Shown here piece by piece: positions 17,957-27,422 of a stretch of DNA of 64,000 nucleotides. Below the pieces are notes generated by a model. It made no database searches. It was not told the origin of the DNA and worked only from the letters and a program-made list of their open reading frames with translations. Numbering within the stretch: position 1 is the first letter of the stretch; each line of letters opens with the position of its first letter. Source of the DNA: Cognataquiflexum gelatinilyticum (GTDB taxonomy: Bacteria; Bacteroidota; Bacteroidia; Cytophagales; Cyclobacteriaceae). The stretch covers positions 496,001 through 560,000 of the forward strand of contig NZ_JANAEZ010000002.1 in the NCBI RefSeq assembly GCF_024813435.1, written 5' to 3'. The translations under genes and the position numbers were made by a program.

Positions 17957-18291
17957 ATAAAATCAAAATCTATTAACCTACTGGTTTTGTGTGGTAAAGA
18001 TTTTTTTTTGCCAAAAGGTTCATTTCGTAATAATTGACTTTTGTTTTGGGGAATTTCTTCTGAAATACCAAAACCTTTGGGAAATTGCTCCACTTTTCTC
18101 CCAAATTGGAAATAATGGATTTGATCCCGAATATTTTTCATTTCATTTAACAGAAAAACGCTGTTTTTGAATTGTTTTTGAAGTTTTTTCTCGGGAGAGA
18201 TTTTTCCCAAGTGGCTGAGCACCAAATAAAAAAAGGCTGAATTTTTTGAACATTTATTGTAATAAATCAAACTTTTGAATAGTTTTAAGAA
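17957..18291. other. AT-rich spacer before the dcw cluster
   Basis: The gap between the thioredoxin lipoprotein and mraZ. A 114-codon minus-strand frame (17926-18270) crosses it but overlaps the lipoprotein start, has no recognisable features and is rejected. TTTGGGA and TCCCAAA can pair around 18076-18106. I see nothing else until the MraZ boxes at 18292. Confidence 0.6.
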
Positions 18292-18318
18292 AAAGTGGAG
18301 AAAAGTGGGGGAAAGTGG
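18292..18318 (+). promoter_or_regulatory. MraZ operator: three AAAGTGG boxes, 10-bp period
   Basis: AAAGTGG occurs at 18292-18298, 18302-18308 and 18312-18318, exactly one helical turn apart, 58 bp upstream of mraZ. MraZ from mollicutes is known to bind tandem AAAGTGG-type boxes upstream of its own operon, so this is very probably the autoregulatory site. The boxes would overlap or abut the -33 region. Confidence 0.8.
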
Positions 18319-18340
18319 TGGATTGTGTAATTGCTTTTCT

Positions 18341-18348
18341 TACTTTTG
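18341..18348 (+). promoter_or_regulatory. -7 box of the dcw promoter
   Basis: TACTTTTG is an exact TAnnTTTG box 28 nt before the mraZ start. The nearest TTG (18323-18325) gives a short 15-nt spacing. An alternative box TGTCTTTG (18347-18354) has one mismatch and a 21-nt spacing to the same TTG. Confidence 0.5.
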
Positions 18349-18375
18349 TCTTTGTAGTAAATCCAAGATAAGCCC

Positions 18376-18816
18376 ATGGGAATGTTCAACGGTCTGTATG
18401 AATGCAAGGTGGATCCGAAAGGACGTCTGGCATTGCCTGCCAAAATGAAGGCGGCAATTCCTGACTCCAACGGTGATACCCTCATTTTACGCCATGGAGA
18501 CGATGGATGTCTTGCGTTGTACACCCAAGTAGAGTTTAAAAAACTTTTACATCAGATCAATGCGCTTTCAGACCGCGATCCTATCCAAAGAAGGATCAAG
18601 AGAGGATTTTTTGAAAGCATGACTGAAGTGGAGCTGGACAGTGCAGGCCGTTTTTTGATCCCCAAAACTTTTCTACAAAAGGCTGGCATTGATAAAGACG
18701 CCACTGTATTGGGTTATGGCTCTTTTATCGAAATCTGGAATCCTGAAAAATACGGTCAAAATTCTATAAAAGACCAGGATGAGCTGTCGAGCTTGATGGA
18801 CCAATATCTTTCCTGA
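18376..18816 (+). CDS. mraZ: Transcriptional regulator MraZ
   Basis: MraZ is a DNA-binding regulator of the division and cell wall cluster and usually its first gene, as here. The 146-residue product contains two SpoVT-AbrB-like swapped-hairpin domains, each with the signature D-x-x-GR: DPKGRLALPAK (about 13-23) and DSAGRFLIPK (about 88-97). The start ATG follows a short leader; Met3 is a possible alternative. Three AAAGTGG boxes upstream fit autoregulation. The gene ends 2 nt before rsmH, so the cluster begins as one transcript. Confidence 0.97.
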   Translation: MGMFNGLYECKVDPKGRLALPAKMKAAIPDSNGDTLILRHGDDGCLALYTQVEFKKLLHQINALSDRDPIQRRIKRGFFESMTEVELDSAGRFLIPKTFLQKAGIDKDATVLGYGSFIEIWNPEKYGQNSIKDQDELSSLMDQYLS

Positions 18817-18818
18817 CT

Positions 18819-19724
18819 ATGACAGCCCTTCCTTATCATATTCCCGTGATGCTTGGCCCCTGCATTGAAGGATTGGCTATTAATCCCAATGGGATTTATA
18901 TAGACCTGACTTTTGGTGGTGGCGGACATTCGAAAGAAATACTCAAGCATCTTGAAAAAGGACATTTGTATGGATTTGACCAAGATGTAGATGCTGAAGA
19001 GAACATTCCAGAAGATGACCGCTTTTCATTCATTCAGGCCAATTTCAGGGATTTTAGAAAATATCTCCGATTGTACGGGGTAAATCAGGTAGACGGGATT
19101 CTTGCTGATTTGGGGATTTCTTCCCATCAGATCGATGAACCTAAAAGGGGTTTTTCGACACGTTTCGAAGGAGAGCTTGACATGAGGATGAGTAGCGGGA
19201 TGGACATTTCTGCAAAGGATGTCCTGAACACCTACGAGGAAGGGAAGCTTCACAAGATTTTTGGCATTTATGGAGAAATCAAAAATGCCAAAACTCTAGC
19301 ACAGGCGGTCGTCTCCCAAAGAGCGGCAGCACAATTTGAAACAACAGCAGATTTCAAAGCGCTACTCCAAAAATATGCGCCGCGAGGCAAAGAGTTCAAA
19401 TACTTCGCCCAGGTGTTTCAGGCATTAAGGATTGAAGTCAATGATGAGATGGGAGCCTTGGAAGATATGCTGAAACAAACAGTGGATGCATTGAAGCCCG
19501 GAGGAAGGTTGGTCATTATGAGCTACCATTCCTTAGAGGACAGGTTGGTGAAGAACTTTATCAACAAAGGAAAATTCCAGGGTGAGGTTGAAAAAGATTT
19601 CTACGGCAACCTGATCAGACCTTTGGAACCGATACATAGAAAGGCACTCATCGCTGATGAGGAAGAAATACAGAGAAACAACAGGGCACGCAGTGCCAAA
19701 CTGAGAATAGCTGAAAAGAAATAA
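18819..19724 (+). CDS. rsmH: 16S rRNA (cytosine-1402-N4)-methyltransferase RsmH
   Basis: RsmH (MraW) methylates N4 of C1402 in the ribosomal P site. The 301-residue product has the S-adenosylmethionine loop DLTFGGGGHSKEIL (about 29-42), the acidic GFDQD segment, GILADLGISSHQID, the GFSTRFEGELDMRM segment and the C-terminal SYHSLEDRLVKNF motif, all typical. Length is normal. Its position second in the dcw cluster, between mraZ and ftsL, is conserved across bacteria. Start and stop codons sit 2 and 1 nt from the neighbouring genes. Confidence 0.97.
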   Translation: MTALPYHIPVMLGPCIEGLAINPNGIYIDLTFGGGGHSKEILKHLEKGHLYGFDQDVDAEENIPEDDRFSFIQANFRDFRKYLRLYGVNQVDGILADLGISSHQIDEPKRGFSTRFEGELDMRMSSGMDISAKDVLNTYEEGKLHKIFGIYGEIKNAKTLAQAVVSQRAAAQFETTADFKALLQKYAPRGKEFKYFAQVFQALRIEVNDEMGALEDMLKQTVDALKPGGRLVIMSYHSLEDRLVKNFINKGKFQGEVEKDFYGNLIRPLEPIHRKALIADEEEIQRNNRARSAKLRIAEKK

Positions 19725-19725
19725 G

Positions 19726-20103
19726 ATGAGCCAAAATACTTTCAAGAAGAAAATCCAACAAGGTTCTTCTCCAAAGGGGAATGGTAAAAACATCTTTACC
19801 ATGATCGAGGAGAAGCTGAATGTGACCGGTATTCTTGGCGAAGGTGTTCCGGTCCATTTTGCACCGCCTTTCTTCTTCGCGGCTTTCTTAGCGCTCATTT
19901 ATATATGGAGCAACCACCGTGCAGACAATATGATCCGCAAGATCGAAAAACTGCAACAGGAAGTTGAGGACGTCAGGGCAGATGTCACCACGCTCGAAGC
20001 GGAGTTTATGCTGAGCAGCAAACAATCAGAAGTAGCAAAGAAAATTGCGCCTTTGGGCATCGTAGAAATAGAAGAACCACCGATTAAAATCATTGTTGAC
20101 TAG
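19726..20103 (+). CDS. ftsL: FtsL-like division protein
   Basis: This 125-residue protein has the FtsL layout: a cytoplasmic N-terminus of about 45 residues, one membrane span (about 46-64, PPFFFAAFLALIYIW), and an external coiled coil (IRKIEKLQQEVEDVRADVTTLEAEF). FtsL bridges FtsQ and the FtsW/FtsI synthase in the divisome. Sequence similarity to proteobacterial FtsL is low, so the call rests on topology and on its place between rsmH and ftsI. The C-terminus after the coil (about 105-125) is acidic and Pro-rich. Its TAG stop overlaps the GTG start of ftsI by one base. Confidence 0.88.
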   Translation: MSQNTFKKKIQQGSSPKGNGKNIFTMIEEKLNVTGILGEGVPVHFAPPFFFAAFLALIYIWSNHRADNMIRKIEKLQQEVEDVRADVTTLEAEFMLSSKQSEVAKKIAPLGIVEIEEPPIKIIVD

Positions 20104-22214
20104 TGAATATAAAACGTTCCATAGTACTGCGTGTAAGGATAGCCTTCATTTTGGTGGCTTTGTTTGCCGGGGCAATCTTCTACAGGATTGTCCATTTGCA
20201 GTTTATGGAGGGTGAAAAATGGCAAACAAAATCTGAAACCCTTAATTTCCAGTATAGACAAGTAAGCGCCACCAGAGGCAATATCTATGCGGCCGACGGT
20301 AGCCTGTTGGCGACCAGCCTTCCTTTTTATAGGGTGGTGATTGATCCCATGATGGCTAAAGAAGATGTGTTTTCAAAAGGCATTGACTCTTTATCCTACT
20401 TTTTGTCTTCCCACTTCAAGGACAAATCCGCCAATTCTTACAAAAGGATGATCAGGGATGCCCGCTCGGAGAAGAAAAGATACGTCATCCTCAACCGTAC
20501 CCAAATCGGTTATCAGGACATGCAGAAAATGGCCAAATGGCCGATTTTCAGAAACGGGCGCTCCGGTGGTGGGGTGATCTTCGAAAAAGTAGAAAAAAGA
20601 TACAGACCCTTCAATAACCTTGCAAGCAGAACTGTGGGATTTGTCAATGAAGACAAAAACGGAGCAGGAATAGAATACAGTTTCAATAATTTTTTGGAAG
20701 GGAAAAATGGAAAAGCCCTTTTTCAAAGAATTGCCGGCGGCTCTTGGAAGCCGGTTTTTGATGCGGAAGACATCAAGCCTGATGATGGCTATGATATCCT
20801 CACCACCTTGGATGTCAATATTCAAGATGTAGCAGAATCTGCGCTTTTGAGACAATTGACAAATAAAGATGCTGAGTTTGGATGTGTGATCGTGATGGAA
20901 GTGGCTACCGGCCAAATTAAGGCATTGATCAATCTTCAAAAAAACAAAGACGGATTTGGATACGGGGAGAACTACAATTTTGCTATTGGGGACCAGGGTT
21001 TGACAGAACCGGGTTCGACATTTAAGTTGCTGTCAATGCTTGCCCTGCTTGAAGAAAGTAAAATCAACCTCAATGATTCTATCGATACAGGCAAAGGAAC
21101 TTTCAAATTCTATGACAGGAATATGAATGATTCCAAAGAAGGTGGCTATGGCAAAATCACGATCAAAGAAGCATTTGAGAAATCTTCCAATGTGGCTATA
21201 TCCCGGCTTGTAGAAGATAATTTTGGACACAATCCAAGCAAGTTTGTCGCCTACATTGAAAAAGCAGGACTCGACAAGCCGATTGATTTTCAATTGAAAG
21301 GCGAAGGGGTTCCTTATTTCAAAAAGCCCGGAGAAAAGAATTGGTACGGAACCACGCTTCCTTGGATGTCAATCGGCTATGAGGCCAAGTTGACACCTTT
21401 ACACACCCTCATGCTATACAATGCCATAGCAAACGATGGTAAAATGGTCAAACCAATGATCGTTAAGGCTGTAGCTAGGGGGAATCAGATAGAAGAAAAA
21501 TACGAAACAGAAGTGGTACGTAGGAGCATTGCTTCCTCCAAAACCATTGACCAATTGAAAGAATTGTTGGAAGGTGTGGTAGAAAACGGCACCGCCAAGA
21601 ATGTCTATACAGAAGAATACAAGATCGCCGGCAAAACAGGTACCGCCCAAAAGCTGATTGGTGGCAGGTACACACAAAAATATTACACATCATTTGCAGG
21701 ATATTTTCCTGCAGACAACCCAAAATATTCGGCCATTGTGGTGATTGACAGTCCCAAAGGTTTTGCTGCCTACGGTGGAGATGTTTCAGCTCCTGTGTTT
21801 AAGGAAATTGCTGACAAAATATATGCTCAGGACCTTGGATTGAACGATAAAAAATCGGAGAAAATCTACCTGACTTCCAATTCCGGACCTTTTCCTTTGA
21901 TTCAGTCAGGGAATATGGAAGAGCTGCAGATGATCTGCAACAAGTTTGGAATATCCAACCATGTTTCAGGTGATATTGAAGAGGAATGGGTCAAGTCTAC
22001 CCCGGTCAACAAAGCCGTGATCTGGAAGGCAAATAAAACAGATTCGCCAACAGTGCCTGATGTGACGGGCATGTCCTTGAGGGATGCTTTGTATGTATTG
22101 GAAAACAAAGGAATACGCGTGGTCTATCAGGGTAAGGGAAGGGTCAGAGGCCAATCTATCAATCCCGGTACTCCAGTCAATAATGCTTATGTAATCAATT
22201 TAGTATTGGGATAA
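20103..22214 (+). CDS. ftsI: Penicillin-binding protein, division transpeptidase FtsI (PBP3-type) with PASTA domain
   Basis: FtsI cross-links septal peptidoglycan together with FtsW. The 703-residue product starts with GTG, overlapping the ftsL stop. It has one membrane anchor (about 9-30) and a PBP dimerisation domain starting near RGNIYAADG. The transpeptidase domain carries S305-T-F-K308 (active-site serine), S361-S-N363 and K511-T-G513. The C-terminus (about 645-703) is a PASTA domain beginning PTVPDVTGMSLRDAL. PASTA domains are usual in Bacteroidota and Gram-positive FtsI homologues and absent from E. coli FtsI. The next gene, murE, begins at the base after the stop. Confidence 0.96.
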   Translation: MNIKRSIVLRVRIAFILVALFAGAIFYRIVHLQFMEGEKWQTKSETLNFQYRQVSATRGNIYAADGSLLATSLPFYRVVIDPMMAKEDVFSKGIDSLSYFLSSHFKDKSANSYKRMIRDARSEKKRYVILNRTQIGYQDMQKMAKWPIFRNGRSGGGVIFEKVEKRYRPFNNLASRTVGFVNEDKNGAGIEYSFNNFLEGKNGKALFQRIAGGSWKPVFDAEDIKPDDGYDILTTLDVNIQDVAESALLRQLTNKDAEFGCVIVMEVATGQIKALINLQKNKDGFGYGENYNFAIGDQGLTEPGSTFKLLSMLALLEESKINLNDSIDTGKGTFKFYDRNMNDSKEGGYGKITIKEAFEKSSNVAISRLVEDNFGHNPSKFVAYIEKAGLDKPIDFQLKGEGVPYFKKPGEKNWYGTTLPWMSIGYEAKLTPLHTLMLYNAIANDGKMVKPMIVKAVARGNQIEEKYETEVVRRSIASSKTIDQLKELLEGVVENGTAKNVYTEEYKIAGKTGTAQKLIGGRYTQKYYTSFAGYFPADNPKYSAIVVIDSPKGFAAYGGDVSAPVFKEIADKIYAQDLGLNDKKSEKIYLTSNSGPFPLIQSGNMEELQMICNKFGISNHVSGDIEEEWVKSTPVNKAVIWKANKTDSPTVPDVTGMSLRDALYVLENKGIRVVYQGKGRVRGQSINPGTPVNNAYVINLVLG

Positions 22215-23678
22215 ATGAAAGTACTGAAAGACATATTGTACAAAGTCTCCCTGACTTCTACCATTGGAAACATGGAAGTGGAGGTAGGCGATATTGTCTT
22301 TGACAGCCGCAAAGTCCTTTCGGGAACGGTTTTCGTAGCCATTTCCGGAACTCAGGTTGACGGCCATGCTTTCATCGAAACAGCCATAGAAAAAGGAGCT
22401 GTAGCCATAATTTGTGAAACGATGCCTGAAAAGCTCCAAGGAAATGTCACCTATGTTCAGGTGGTTAATTCCTCCAAAGCATTGGGAATCATGGCATCCA
22501 ATTATTTCGAAAATCCATCTGAAAAGTTGAAGCTCGTGGCGGTAACAGGTACCAATGGGAAAACCACTACCGTCACGCTTCTTTATCAGTTATTTATGGA
22601 AATGGGGTATCAGACAGGTTTGCTTTCCACAGTGGAAAACAAAATCAACGAACTGACCATCCCTTCCACACATACAACACCTGATGCGCTGAGCATTCAG
22701 AAACTCCTTCGTCAAATGGTAGATGCAGGCTGCACCCATTGTTTTATGGAGGCAAGTTCTCATGCTATCGTCCAGGAAAGGACAGCGGGTCTGACGTTTG
22801 CCGGAGCCTTATTTACCAATATCACACATGACCACTTGGATTACCATGGTTCTTTTGACGAATACATCAAGGCCAAGAAAAAGCTATTTGATGAACTGCC
22901 AAAAGACGCTTTTGCACTAGTCAATGCAGATGACAAGCGGGGCATGGTCATGTTACAAAATTTCAAAGGCTCAGGCCATACTTTCGGGTTGAAATTCCCC
23001 GCTGACTTCAAAGCCAAAATCATTTCCAATACCCTCGAAGGACTTGAACTTGAGATTGACAACAGACAGGTTTGGTTTAGGATGATCGGTCAGTTCAATG
23101 CTTATAACCTACTTGGGGTATTTGCCATCGCGGTGCTGTTGGGCGAAGAAGAGGAAGAAGTGCTGATGCAGCTTTCCAAAGTTCCCGGAGCGCAGGGTCG
23201 TTTCGACAAAATCGCCATGTATGGCATCACTGCCATCGTCGATTATGCCCATACGCCTGACGCACTCGAAAATGTCCTCAAAACCATACAAGGTGTTAGG
23301 ACCGGAGGAGAACAGGTAATCACGGTCGTCGGCTGTGGCGGCAACAGGGACAAAACCAAAAGACCTGTAATGGCCAAGATCGCAACCCAATTTTCGGACA
23401 AAGTGATCCTAACTTCAGATAATCCCCGAGACGAAGAACCTATGTCCATCCTGAGAGAGATGGAAGCAGGAATCAATCCTGTGGATTTCAAAAAAACACT
23501 GGTGATAGAAGATAGAAGAGAAGCCATCAAGACGGCCGCTGTCATGGCGAAAAAGGGAGACATCATCCTTGTAGCAGGCAAAGGACATGAAACCTATCAG
23601 GAAATCAAGGGAGTGAAATATCCTTTTGATGATCGTCAGGTTGTGGCCGAATTACTTAATCTGTTGAATAAAGACTGA
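22215..23678 (+). CDS. murE: UDP-N-acetylmuramoyl-tripeptide synthetase MurE (meso-DAP type)
   Basis: MurE adds the third residue to the peptidoglycan stem peptide, using ATP. The 487-residue product has the Mur ligase three-domain build, with the ATP loop TGTNGKTTT (111-119) and the central-domain ITHDHLDYHG. The amino-acid-binding motif is DNPR (402-405), the form that selects meso-diaminopimelate rather than lysine. KGHETYQ near the C-terminus is also typical. It starts at the base after the ftsI stop and ends 1 nt before mraY. murF, the usual next gene in proteobacteria, is absent here. Confidence 0.97.
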   Translation: MKVLKDILYKVSLTSTIGNMEVEVGDIVFDSRKVLSGTVFVAISGTQVDGHAFIETAIEKGAVAIICETMPEKLQGNVTYVQVVNSSKALGIMASNYFENPSEKLKLVAVTGTNGKTTTVTLLYQLFMEMGYQTGLLSTVENKINELTIPSTHTTPDALSIQKLLRQMVDAGCTHCFMEASSHAIVQERTAGLTFAGALFTNITHDHLDYHGSFDEYIKAKKKLFDELPKDAFALVNADDKRGMVMLQNFKGSGHTFGLKFPADFKAKIISNTLEGLELEIDNRQVWFRMIGQFNAYNLLGVFAIAVLLGEEEEEVLMQLSKVPGAQGRFDKIAMYGITAIVDYAHTPDALENVLKTIQGVRTGGEQVITVVGCGGNRDKTKRPVMAKIATQFSDKVILTSDNPRDEEPMSILREMEAGINPVDFKKTLVIEDRREAIKTAAVMAKKGDIILVAGKGHETYQEIKGVKYPFDDRQVVAELLNLLNKD

Positions 23679-23679
23679 T

Positions 23680-24891
23680 ATGCTATATCCTATTTTTGAT
23701 TATTTGGACTCAGTATTGGACATCCCGGGAACGGGGGTCTTCCGCTACATCTCCTTCAGGGCAGGGATGGCGGCGCTTTTTTCATTGATCATCACCATCA
23801 CCTTTGGCCATAGGATTATCAATTGGATCAGAAACAAACAAATCGGGGAAACGGTCCGCGACTTGGGTCTCGAAGGACAGACCGCCAAAAAAGGAACACC
23901 TACCATGGGTGGACTGATGATCATGGCCGGTATCATTATTCCGACTTTGCTTTTTGCCAATATCAACAACGTCTACATCATCCTTCTCCTGATCACTACA
24001 GTTTGGTTAGGGACCATTGGATTTGTGGATGATTACATCAAAGTATTCAAAAAGAACAAAGACGGTCTAGCCGGAAGGTTCAAAATCGTAGGTCAGGTTA
24101 CCATCGGGATTATCGTGGGTGCTACCCTTTACTTTCATGAGGATGTCGTGATCCGGGAATTTACCAATCCGGTTTCTATCGAGGAAGGCGTAGTCGAAAC
24201 CCCGGCATTCAAAGATGTGAAAGTCGCAAAGACTACCATCCCTTTTGTCAAAAACAATGAACTGAACTACGAGACTTTCCTGGGTTTCATGGGGGAAAGC
24301 ATCACTCCTGTGCTGTATATCCTTTTGGTGATTTTCATCATCACGGCCGTTTCCAACGGAGCCAATATCACCGACGGTATTGATGGATTGGCAGCGGGGA
24401 CTTCTGCGATCATCGGACTGACGATTGCCATATTCGCATACGTTTCCGGCAACGCCATTTTCTCCCAATACCTCAATGTAATGTTCATCCCCAACTCAGG
24501 AGAGTTGGTGATTTTCTGTGCTGCATTTGTGGGTGCATGTGTCGGTTTCCTTTGGTACAATGCCTTTCCTGCACAGGTTTTTATGGGAGATACAGGAAGT
24601 TTGATGTTGGGTGGAGTGATCGCTGTCCTGTCCTTGACCTTGAGAAAAGAACTGTTGATTCCTATCCTTTGCGGGATTTTCTTGGTCGAAAACCTCTCTG
24701 TGATCATGCAGGTGAGCTATTTCAAATATACCAAAAGAAAATATGGAGAAGGCCGCAGGATATTCCTGATGTCTCCTTTACATCATCATTACCAGAAGAA
24801 AAATATCCATGAAGCCAAAATCGTAACCCGATTTTGGATCACAGGGATTCTTTTGGCTATCATCACTTTGGCAACATTGAAACTGAGATAA
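23680..24891 (+). CDS. mraY: Phospho-N-acetylmuramoyl-pentapeptide transferase MraY
   Basis: MraY transfers phospho-MurNAc-pentapeptide to undecaprenyl phosphate, making lipid I at the inner membrane. The 403-residue polytopic product shows the catalytic sequences KKGTPTMGG, GFVDDYIKVFKKNKDGL, ANITDGIDGLAAG, GDTGSLMLGG and the C-terminal PLHHHYQKK. A loop of about 55 residues after helix 4 (from FHEDVVIREF to GFMGES) is longer than in E. coli MraY (360 residues) and appears usual for Bacteroidota. murD follows without a gap. Confidence 0.97.
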   Translation: MLYPIFDYLDSVLDIPGTGVFRYISFRAGMAALFSLIITITFGHRIINWIRNKQIGETVRDLGLEGQTAKKGTPTMGGLMIMAGIIIPTLLFANINNVYIILLLITTVWLGTIGFVDDYIKVFKKNKDGLAGRFKIVGQVTIGIIVGATLYFHEDVVIREFTNPVSIEEGVVETPAFKDVKVAKTTIPFVKNNELNYETFLGFMGESITPVLYILLVIFIITAVSNGANITDGIDGLAAGTSAIIGLTIAIFAYVSGNAIFSQYLNVMFIPNSGELVIFCAAFVGACVGFLWYNAFPAQVFMGDTGSLMLGGVIAVLSLTLRKELLIPILCGIFLVENLSVIMQVSYFKYTKRKYGEGRRIFLMSPLHHHYQKKNIHEAKIVTRFWITGILLAIITLATLKLR

Positions 24892-26244
24892 ATGAAAAAA
24901 CAGATAGCCATATTGGGTGCAGGCGAAAGCGGATTGGGAGCAGCATTGCTCGCCAAGAAGCATGGCTATGCGGTATGGGTATCTGATGCCGGGACCATCA
25001 GCGCATCCAGAAAACAAACCTTGACAGAGAACGGGATTGGTTTTGAAGAAGGAATGCATTCGGAGGAAAAAATCCTTTCTGCCGGCGAAATCATCAAGAG
25101 TCCCGGGATTCCGGAAAAAGTAGCCATTGTCCAAAAGGCTTTGGAAAAAGGAATTCCGGTAATCGATGAATTGGAATTCGCTTTCAGGTATTCCAAAGGA
25201 AAAGTAATCGCGATCACGGGTACAAACGGCAAAACCACGACTACGCTCCTGACTTATCACCTGCTCCAAAAAGGAGGTTTGAATGTAGGATTGGGAGGAA
25301 ATGTAGGCGAAAGTTGGGCTGCACAATTGGTGGACGGAGACAAAGATTGGTGGGTATTGGAAGTCAGCAGTTTCCAGATTGACGGCTTCAAATCTCTGAA
25401 ACCCTCAGTGGCGGTATTGACAAATATCACTCCTGACCATTTGGACAGGTACAATTATAAAATTGAAAATTATATCGCTTCCAAAGTCTCCCTGTTCAAA
25501 AATATGGATGAAAAGGATGCGGCAATTTATTGGCTTGACGACCAACTGATTAAATCAGGTTTTGAAAAAGTGAATTTGAAAGCAGATCGGTTACCATTTT
25601 CACTCAAAGAACCGCAAAACAAAGGCGGGTATTTTGATGGAAATGCCATCACGGTACAAGCCGTCGGAAAGAAATTAACAATAGACCCAAAAGATATTAT
25701 CCTGAAAGGAACCCACAACATGCTCAACACCATGTGTGCCTCTTTGGCAGCAACATTGGCAGGCGTGTCGGAGCAAGCCATCAGGGAAGGATTGAAGGAT
25801 TTCCAAAATGCGGCACACAGGATGGAACCGGTGGCTACTATCAAGGGAATTGCTTTTATCAATGACAGTAAGGGGACTAATGTCGATGCCACAGCCTACG
25901 CGCTTGACAGCTTCAAACAACCCCTGATTTGGATTGCCGGTGGAGTGGACAAAGGGAATGATTATGCAGCCCTATACCGGCTGACAGATGGAAAAGTAAA
26001 AATGCTGATCTGCCTCGGCGTGGATAATGAGAAGTTGAAAAAAGCATTTTCGGGAAGGATTCCTGAAATCAAAGAAACACAAAGTATCGCTGAGGCAGTG
26101 GCTTTGGGACTGGAATTTGGGAAGGAAGGCGATGTGGTTTTGCTTTCTCCGGCATGTGCAAGTTTCGACTTGTTCAAGAATTATGAAGACAGAGGAAATC
26201 AGTTTAAAGCCGCAGTGGCAGAATTAACCGCGACAGTGAAATGA
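24892..26244 (+). CDS. murD: UDP-N-acetylmuramoylalanine--D-glutamate ligase MurD
   Basis: MurD adds D-glutamate to UDP-MurNAc-L-alanine. The 450-residue protein has an N-terminal Rossmann-like UDP-binding domain (ILGAGESGLGAA, 7-18) and the ATP loop TGTNGKTTT (109-117). VLTNITPDHLDRY follows in the central domain, and the C-terminal ligase domain has FINDSKGTNVDAT. Length is normal. The last four bases (ATGA) include the start codon of ftsW, suggesting translational coupling. Confidence 0.96.
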   Translation: MKKQIAILGAGESGLGAALLAKKHGYAVWVSDAGTISASRKQTLTENGIGFEEGMHSEEKILSAGEIIKSPGIPEKVAIVQKALEKGIPVIDELEFAFRYSKGKVIAITGTNGKTTTTLLTYHLLQKGGLNVGLGGNVGESWAAQLVDGDKDWWVLEVSSFQIDGFKSLKPSVAVLTNITPDHLDRYNYKIENYIASKVSLFKNMDEKDAAIYWLDDQLIKSGFEKVNLKADRLPFSLKEPQNKGGYFDGNAITVQAVGKKLTIDPKDIILKGTHNMLNTMCASLAATLAGVSEQAIREGLKDFQNAAHRMEPVATIKGIAFINDSKGTNVDATAYALDSFKQPLIWIAGGVDKGNDYAALYRLTDGKVKMLICLGVDNEKLKKAFSGRIPEIKETQSIAEAVALGLEFGKEGDVVLLSPACASFDLFKNYEDRGNQFKAAVAELTATVK

Positions 26245-27416
26245 TGGAGAACATAAAAATATGGTTTGACAGAAATCTGAAGGGTGACCCGATCATTTGG
26301 GGCATCGTGATCATTCTTTCTGTCATCAGCATCGTGGTGGTTTATTCTGCCACGGGTTCTTTGGCATACAAATACACCGGAGGCAATACGGAAAAATACC
26401 TGATCGATCATTCTATGATGGTGCTTGCTGGCCTATTGGTCATGTGGGTTGCCCACAAAATACCATACAAGACTTATGGTCTTATCGGAAGGTTTCTGCT
26501 ATTGGTATCCATCCCCCTTTTGTTATTCACATTCTTGTTTGGCTCTACTGTCAATGAAGCTAACAGGTGGATCACCATTCCTGTGATCAACAAAGCATTC
26601 CAACCTTCGGATATCGCAAAATTGGCATTGATTGCAACCTTGGCTTCTTTGCTCGCCAGAAAGCAAAAGAATATTGACGATTTCAGAAACGCCTTCCTTC
26701 CGATGATTGTAGTTATAGGTTTGGTTTCCGGCCTGATCGGATTGGCAAATATGTCAACGGCGGTTCTTTTACTGTCGACTTGTTTGTTACTGCTTTTCAT
26801 TGGCCGAGTGCCGATGAAGTATATCCTGATGGTGGTTTTGGTTGGTGGATTATTCCTGACTACTTCGGTTTTCTTGGGACAAAGGGGAGGAACATTCTTT
26901 TCACGGATAGAAAAATTTGTTTCAGGGGATGAAATTCCTTTTCAGGCAGAGCAATCATTTATCGCCATTTCCACAGGAGGAATCACAGGCAAAGGTCCGG
27001 GAAAATCCGAACAGAGAAATACACTTCCGCATCCATATTCTGATTTCATCTATGCCATCATCATCGAGGAATACGGGATGGTTGGCGGTGCGACGGTATT
27101 GTTCCTTTATCTCGCGCTACTGTTCCGGGGAATGCGGATTGTCGCTTCCTCGACCAAGCCGTTTGGAGGATTGCTTTCGGCAGGACTGAGTTTCGCACTC
27201 GTGCTGCAGGCTATGGTCAACATGGCGGTTGCCGTGGGATTGGGCCCGATTACCGGTTTGCCATTGCCCTTGCTGAGTATGGGAGGGACATCATTGGTAT
27301 TTACAGGATTTTCACTGGGAATCATATTGAGTGTAAGCAGGGGCGACCATCAGGAACAATTGGACAGCCCCTCCGAGGGAAGCAATAAAGTGAGGAAGAC
27401 ATTTCAAACAGCATAA
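26241..27416 (+). CDS. ftsW: Septal peptidoglycan glycosyltransferase FtsW (SEDS family)
   Basis: FtsW polymerises lipid II at the division site, in complex with FtsI. The 391-residue product has about 10 membrane helices and SEDS signatures: VYSATGS early, NEANRWITIPVINKAFQPSDIAKLAL, and the C-terminal GPITGLPLPLLSMGGTSLV. The extracellular loop contains GKGPGKSEQRNTLPHPYSDFI, and the expected catalytic acidic residues fall in this region. It overlaps murD by 4 nt. Placement in the dcw cluster argues for FtsW rather than the elongation protein RodA. Confidence 0.95.
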   Translation: MMENIKIWFDRNLKGDPIIWGIVIILSVISIVVVYSATGSLAYKYTGGNTEKYLIDHSMMVLAGLLVMWVAHKIPYKTYGLIGRFLLLVSIPLLLFTFLFGSTVNEANRWITIPVINKAFQPSDIAKLALIATLASLLARKQKNIDDFRNAFLPMIVVIGLVSGLIGLANMSTAVLLLSTCLLLLFIGRVPMKYILMVVLVGGLFLTTSVFLGQRGGTFFSRIEKFVSGDEIPFQAEQSFIAISTGGITGKGPGKSEQRNTLPHPYSDFIYAIIIEEYGMVGGATVLFLYLALLFRGMRIVASSTKPFGGLLSAGLSFALVLQAMVNMAVAVGLGPITGLPLPLLSMGGTSLVFTGFSLGIILSVSRGDHQEQLDSPSEGSNKVRKTFQTA

Positions 27417-27422
27417 CAGAAA

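Noticed and set aside
17926..18270. A 114-codon minus-strand frame before mraZ
   Set aside because: It overlaps the start of the TlpA-like gene, shows no domain or signal, and lies in A/T-run sequence. A chance frame is more likely.
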